From JACDAN01 sp046714355 (GTDB taxonomy: Bacteria; Actinomycetota; Thermoleophilia; Gaiellales; Gaiellaceae): 5,799 nucleotides of DNA. The stretch spans positions 1 to 5,799 of the forward strand of contig JBKKAR010000142.1 in the NCBI GenBank assembly GCA_046714355.1. Direction: 5' to 3'. Shown here piece after piece: positions 4,955 to 5,799 of this stretch. The stretch's first letter is position 1. Every line of letters begins with the position of its first letter. The notes beneath the pieces were generated by a model. The model made no database searches and had not been told where the DNA came from. It worked only from the letters and a program-made list of their open reading frames with translations. A program made the position numbers and the translations under genes.

Positions 4955-5799
4955 GCGAGCAGTGCCCGGTTCTCGCGCAGGGCCTCGAGGACGGCGTCGA
5001 TGTCCTCTTCCGTGTTGTACGCATGCGCCGACACGCGCAGGTCGCCGTCCCGCTCGGAGGTGACGATCCCGCGCTCCGATAGCGCGGCGACCAGGGCGTT
5101 CACGTCCGTCGAGCGAATGCAGATCAGCGCGCCGTGGCGCTCGCGCTCCCGCGGAGTCGCGACCGTGCCGCCCAGCTCGTCGACTCCGGCGATCAGGCGG
5201 TCGTTCAGGTCGAGAACGTGCTCGCGCGTCTCCGCGATCCCGATCTCCTGCATCAGCTCGATGCCTGCGATGCCGGCGTAGATCGAGGGGATGGGCGGCG
5301 TGCCAGACTGGAAGCGCCTTGCGGTCGGGGACGGCGAGTAGTCGTAGATGTCCATGGCGAAGATGTCCTCGTCGGCGAACCAGCCCGTAGCTGTCGGCCA
5401 CGCGCGTTCCCAGAGCTCTCGCCGGCAGTAGAAGAACGCGAGCCCGGCGGAGCCGAGGAGGTACTTGAGCGTCCCGGCGGCGAGGAAGTCGACGTCGAGC
5501 GCCTTGACGTCGACCGGAAGCGAGCCGACGGTCTGGTAGGCGTCGAGCAGGACGAGGGCGCCTTGCGCGTGGGCCGCGCCGACCACCATCGGAACGTCGA
5601 CCATCGCCCCCGTCCGGTACGACACGTGTGTGGTCGACACGAGCAGCGTGTCCTCGTCGATCGTTCGCTCGAAATCCTCGGGCTGGACGTGGGCCACCCG
5701 CGCTCCTCGCGCCTCCTGGGCGTGCCAGATCTGGCCGATCGTCGGAAACTCGAGCTCGGTGAGAACGATCTTCGACCGGCTCGCGAAGCGGAGCCCGCT
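4951..5799 (-). CDS. Class V aminotransferase-fold PLP enzyme (kynureninase / cysteine desulfurase-like), 5'-truncated by window edge
   Basis: 282 residues are visible, read leftward from the right edge, where the frame is still open. The stretch from the edge (SKIVLTELEFPTIGQI) matches the class V segment that precedes the GARV strand, so the GTG at 5697 is internal. Family members have about 370-420 residues, so roughly 100 N-terminal residues lie outside. Recognisable parts are THVSYRTGAMVDV, then LLDAYQTVGSLPVDV with the Asp that pairs with the pyridine nitrogen (codon 5544-5542). GTLKYLLGSAGLAFF follows, with the PLP lysine codon at 5466-5464. Next come RRFQSGTPPIPSIYAGIAGIE and the C-terminal LRVSAHAYNTEEDID, whose Arg typically binds the substrate carboxylate. 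THVxYRTG recalls kynureninase, but the fold also covers desulfurases, isopenicillin N epimerase-like enzymes and glyoxylate aminotransferases, so the reaction is left open. The gene converges on the operon and is transcribed separately; a functional link is possible but unproven. Confidence 0.88.
   Translation of the reverse strand, partial: SGLRFASRSKIVLTELEFPTIGQIWHAQEARGARVAHVQPEDFERTIDEDTLLVSTTHVSYRTGAMVDVPMVVGAAHAQGALVLLDAYQTVGSLPVDVKALDVDFLAAGTLKYLLGSAGLAFFYCRRELWERAWPTATGWFADEDIFAMDIYDYSPSPTARRFQSGTPPIPSIYAGIAGIELMQEIGIAETREHVLDLNDRLIAGVDELGGTVATPRERERHGALICIRSTDVNALVAALSERGIVTSERDGDLRVSAHAYNTEEDIDAVLEALRENRALLA

Noticed and set aside
3943..5082. A 379-codon + strand frame spanning the end of the mu-crystallin-family gene, the dehydratase and the start of the convergent gene
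   Set aside because: Its translation is Arg/Ala/Gly-rich without motifs, and it crosses genes with intact active sites in other frames. It is a GC-rich shadow.

Overview
The window is a high-GC, essentially fully coding stretch of bacterial DNA. By eye the third codon positions are almost all G or C, which produces long spurious open frames on both strands. The composition and protein style fit a GC-rich soil-type bacterium, such as an actinobacterium (possibly the Thermoleophilia side) or a chloroflexotan. This assignment is inference only; no marker gene is present.

Layout: five genes run on the + strand as a tight operon from the left edge to 4954. They are (1) the C-terminal two thirds of a molybdenum hydroxylase large subunit (xanthine dehydrogenase/CoxL superfamily), (2) a CoxG-like SRPBCC protein, (3) an aldo/keto reductase, (4) an ornithine cyclodeaminase/mu-crystallin family NAD(P)-dependent enzyme, and (5) a threonine dehydratase-like PLP enzyme. 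Junctions 1/2 and 3/4 are 4-bp ATGA overlaps, junction 2/3 is an 8-bp gap, and junction 4/5 is best explained by a 4-bp CTGA overlap with a CTG start. A sixth gene, a class V PLP enzyme resembling kynureninase and cysteine-desulfurase-type proteins, lies on the - strand and runs off the right edge. It converges on gene 5, and the two TAG stops share one CTAG palindrome. There is no gene-free stretch longer than 8 bp. I see no RNA genes, mobile elements, CRISPR arrays or repeats. The operon promoter must lie left of the window.

How the genes may work together: the hydroxylase with a CoxG partner suggests oxidative attack on a small organic, perhaps nitrogen-containing, substrate with electrons passed to the membrane. 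Its active-site loop is not that of a true CO dehydrogenase. The adjacent mu-crystallin-family and threonine-dehydratase-family genes recall two known pairs: EutC/EutB of ectoine degradation and BhcD/BhcB of the beta-hydroxyaspartate cycle. In the Bhc pair a PLP lyase dehydrates a beta-hydroxy amino acid and the reductase reduces the resulting imine. The window therefore looks like an uncharacterised catabolic operon that may process a hydroxylated amino-acid-like intermediate. The substrate cannot be read from the sequence.
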